Assembly (NCBI GenBank): GCA_029263035.1
Contig: JAJCYF010000078.1
Coordinates: 1-6,606, forward strand
DNA: 6,606 bases
Reading direction: 5' to 3'
Source of the DNA: Actinomycetes bacterium
GTDB lineage: Bacteria > Actinomycetota > CADDZG01 > JAHWKV01
Of the stretch, positions 5,876-6,606 are shown piece by piece (position 1 is the first letter of the stretch; every line of letters starts with the position of its first letter). The position numbers were made by a program, and so were the translations under genes. The notes under the pieces were generated by a model. That model had not been told where the DNA came from. It made no database searches and was given only the letters and a program-made list of their open reading frames with translations.

Positions 5876-6604
5876 TTAGTCCCTCGCAAACAGCTCGACG
5901 AACCGGCGGAGCAGCGCCGGTGGGTGGACCACATTGCTGTTTCTGGCCCTGGCCTTTAGGTCGTCGGCTTCGTGGGGCTCGAAGTAGCCGGCGTGCTTGT
6001 AGACGTCGATCCGGACGGCGATGCCGTCGGCGTCCAGCTCCGGGTGGAACTGGGTGGCGTAGACGTTGGCGCCGACCCGGAACGCCTGAACCGGGCAGGC
6101 CGAGGAGGAGGCGAGGTTCACTGCGTGCCCGGGGAGCTTATTGATCGCCTCCTTGTGCCCGAGGAACGCCTCGAAGCTGTCGGGCAGCGCCCGGAACAGG
6201 CGGTCGGCCCGGCCCTGGTCGGTGAGGGTGATCACCGAAGCGCCGACCGGCTCGGAGTAGGTCCGGTCGACGGTGGCCCCCTGATGGGTGCCCAGGGTGC
6301 CGATGCCGTAGCAGGCCCCGAGAAAGGGAAAGTCCCGGGGGACGATCTGATCGAGCAGGGCGCTGATCTCGGCTTCGACGCGGACCTGCACCACGGACTT
6401 CTCAATGTCGGAGGAGTTGAACGGCCCGCCGCCGATGATTTCGCCGGAGAGTTCGTCGAGGTCCACCGGCCCGAGCGGCCCCTGCTCCAGGCGTACCCGG
6501 CGCAGCTGTGACTCCTCCAGCCCGGCGAAGCGGCGCATCGCCCGGTACTCGTCGTCGGCCGCCAGGTCGACCTCCCGGGTGGCCAGGAGCAGAAACGGTT
6601 TCAT
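5876..6604 (-). CDS. Class I glutamine amidotransferase-like protein (GMP synthase N-domain type)
   Basis: This 242-residue cytoplasmic protein has the GATase fold that releases ammonia from glutamine. C98 in the nucleophile elbow (FLGACYGIG) and H187/E189 in TQFHPELD form the expected Cys-His-Glu triad. GGGPFNSSD near 58-66 corresponds to the oxyanion-side loop found in stand-alone GMP-synthase-like amidotransferases. There is no synthetase or other acceptor domain, so it is not a complete GuaA. The ammonia acceptor is unknown; it may work with a separate partner, or act on gamma-glutamyl compounds as some relatives do. The ATG at 6604 gives the family-like opening MKPFLLLATR and is preferred, but only two bases lie upstream of it, so ribosome site and promoter cannot be seen. 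Its end carries the ribosome site of the small peptide gene, suggesting co-transcription. Confidence 0.9.
   Translation of the reverse strand: MKPFLLLATREVDLAADDEYRAMRRFAGLEESQLRRVRLEQGPLGPVDLDELSGEIIGGGPFNSSDIEKSVVQVRVEAEISALLDQIVPRDFPFLGACYGIGTLGTHQGATVDRTYSEPVGASVITLTDQGRADRLFRALPDSFEAFLGHKEAINKLPGHAVNLASSSACPVQAFRVGANVYATQFHPELDADGIAVRIDVYKHAGYFEPHEADDLKARARNSNVVHPPALLRRFVELFARD
5881..5885 (-). promoter_or_regulatory. Ribosome binding site of the small membrane peptide gene
   Basis: The minus strand reads GAGGG, six bases before the GTG at 5874, within the last codons of the amidotransferase gene. This is the main signal that decides the start of the small gene. Confidence 0.55.
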
Positions 6605-6606
6605 GG

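Overview
The window looks like a high-GC chromosome from an actinobacterium or an actinobacteria-like lineage. Codons end mostly in G or C, starts include GTG and TTG, and one LexA site is of the CGAAC-N4-GTTCG type used in Actinobacteria and Firmicutes. The sequence does not allow a genus call. All six larger genes and one very small gene lie on the minus strand, so transcription runs from high to low coordinates.

Right part (6604 to 4557, possibly to 3224): a stand-alone class I glutamine amidotransferase-like protein comes first. One base after its stop codon is a 32-codon gene for a putative single-pass membrane peptide, which a length cut-off would miss. Next is a Y-family DNA polymerase IV (dinB) with a perfect SOS box directly against its ATG. 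A 12-helix MFS exporter follows after 43 bases and may be read from the same transcript. A strong hairpin just after the exporter stop probably ends this unit.

Left part (3052 to 1): a two-component signalling operon. A membrane histidine kinase (seven predicted helices, two GAF domains, a phytochrome-type HisKA/HATPase core) overlaps by four bases (GTGA) a single-domain Rcp1-like response regulator. Five bases later a second receiver-domain gene starts and runs off the left edge. The probable flow is stimulus to kinase autophosphorylation at His544, then to Asp67 of the small regulator. The second receiver is either another output or the front of a larger enzyme outside the window.

The least ordinary items are the micro-gene between the amidotransferase and dinB, the operator placed against the dinB start codon, and two very regular hairpins (one intergenic, one inside the kinase gene). 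No RNA genes, mobile elements or CRISPR arrays were seen, and no gene-free stretch exceeds 300 bases.
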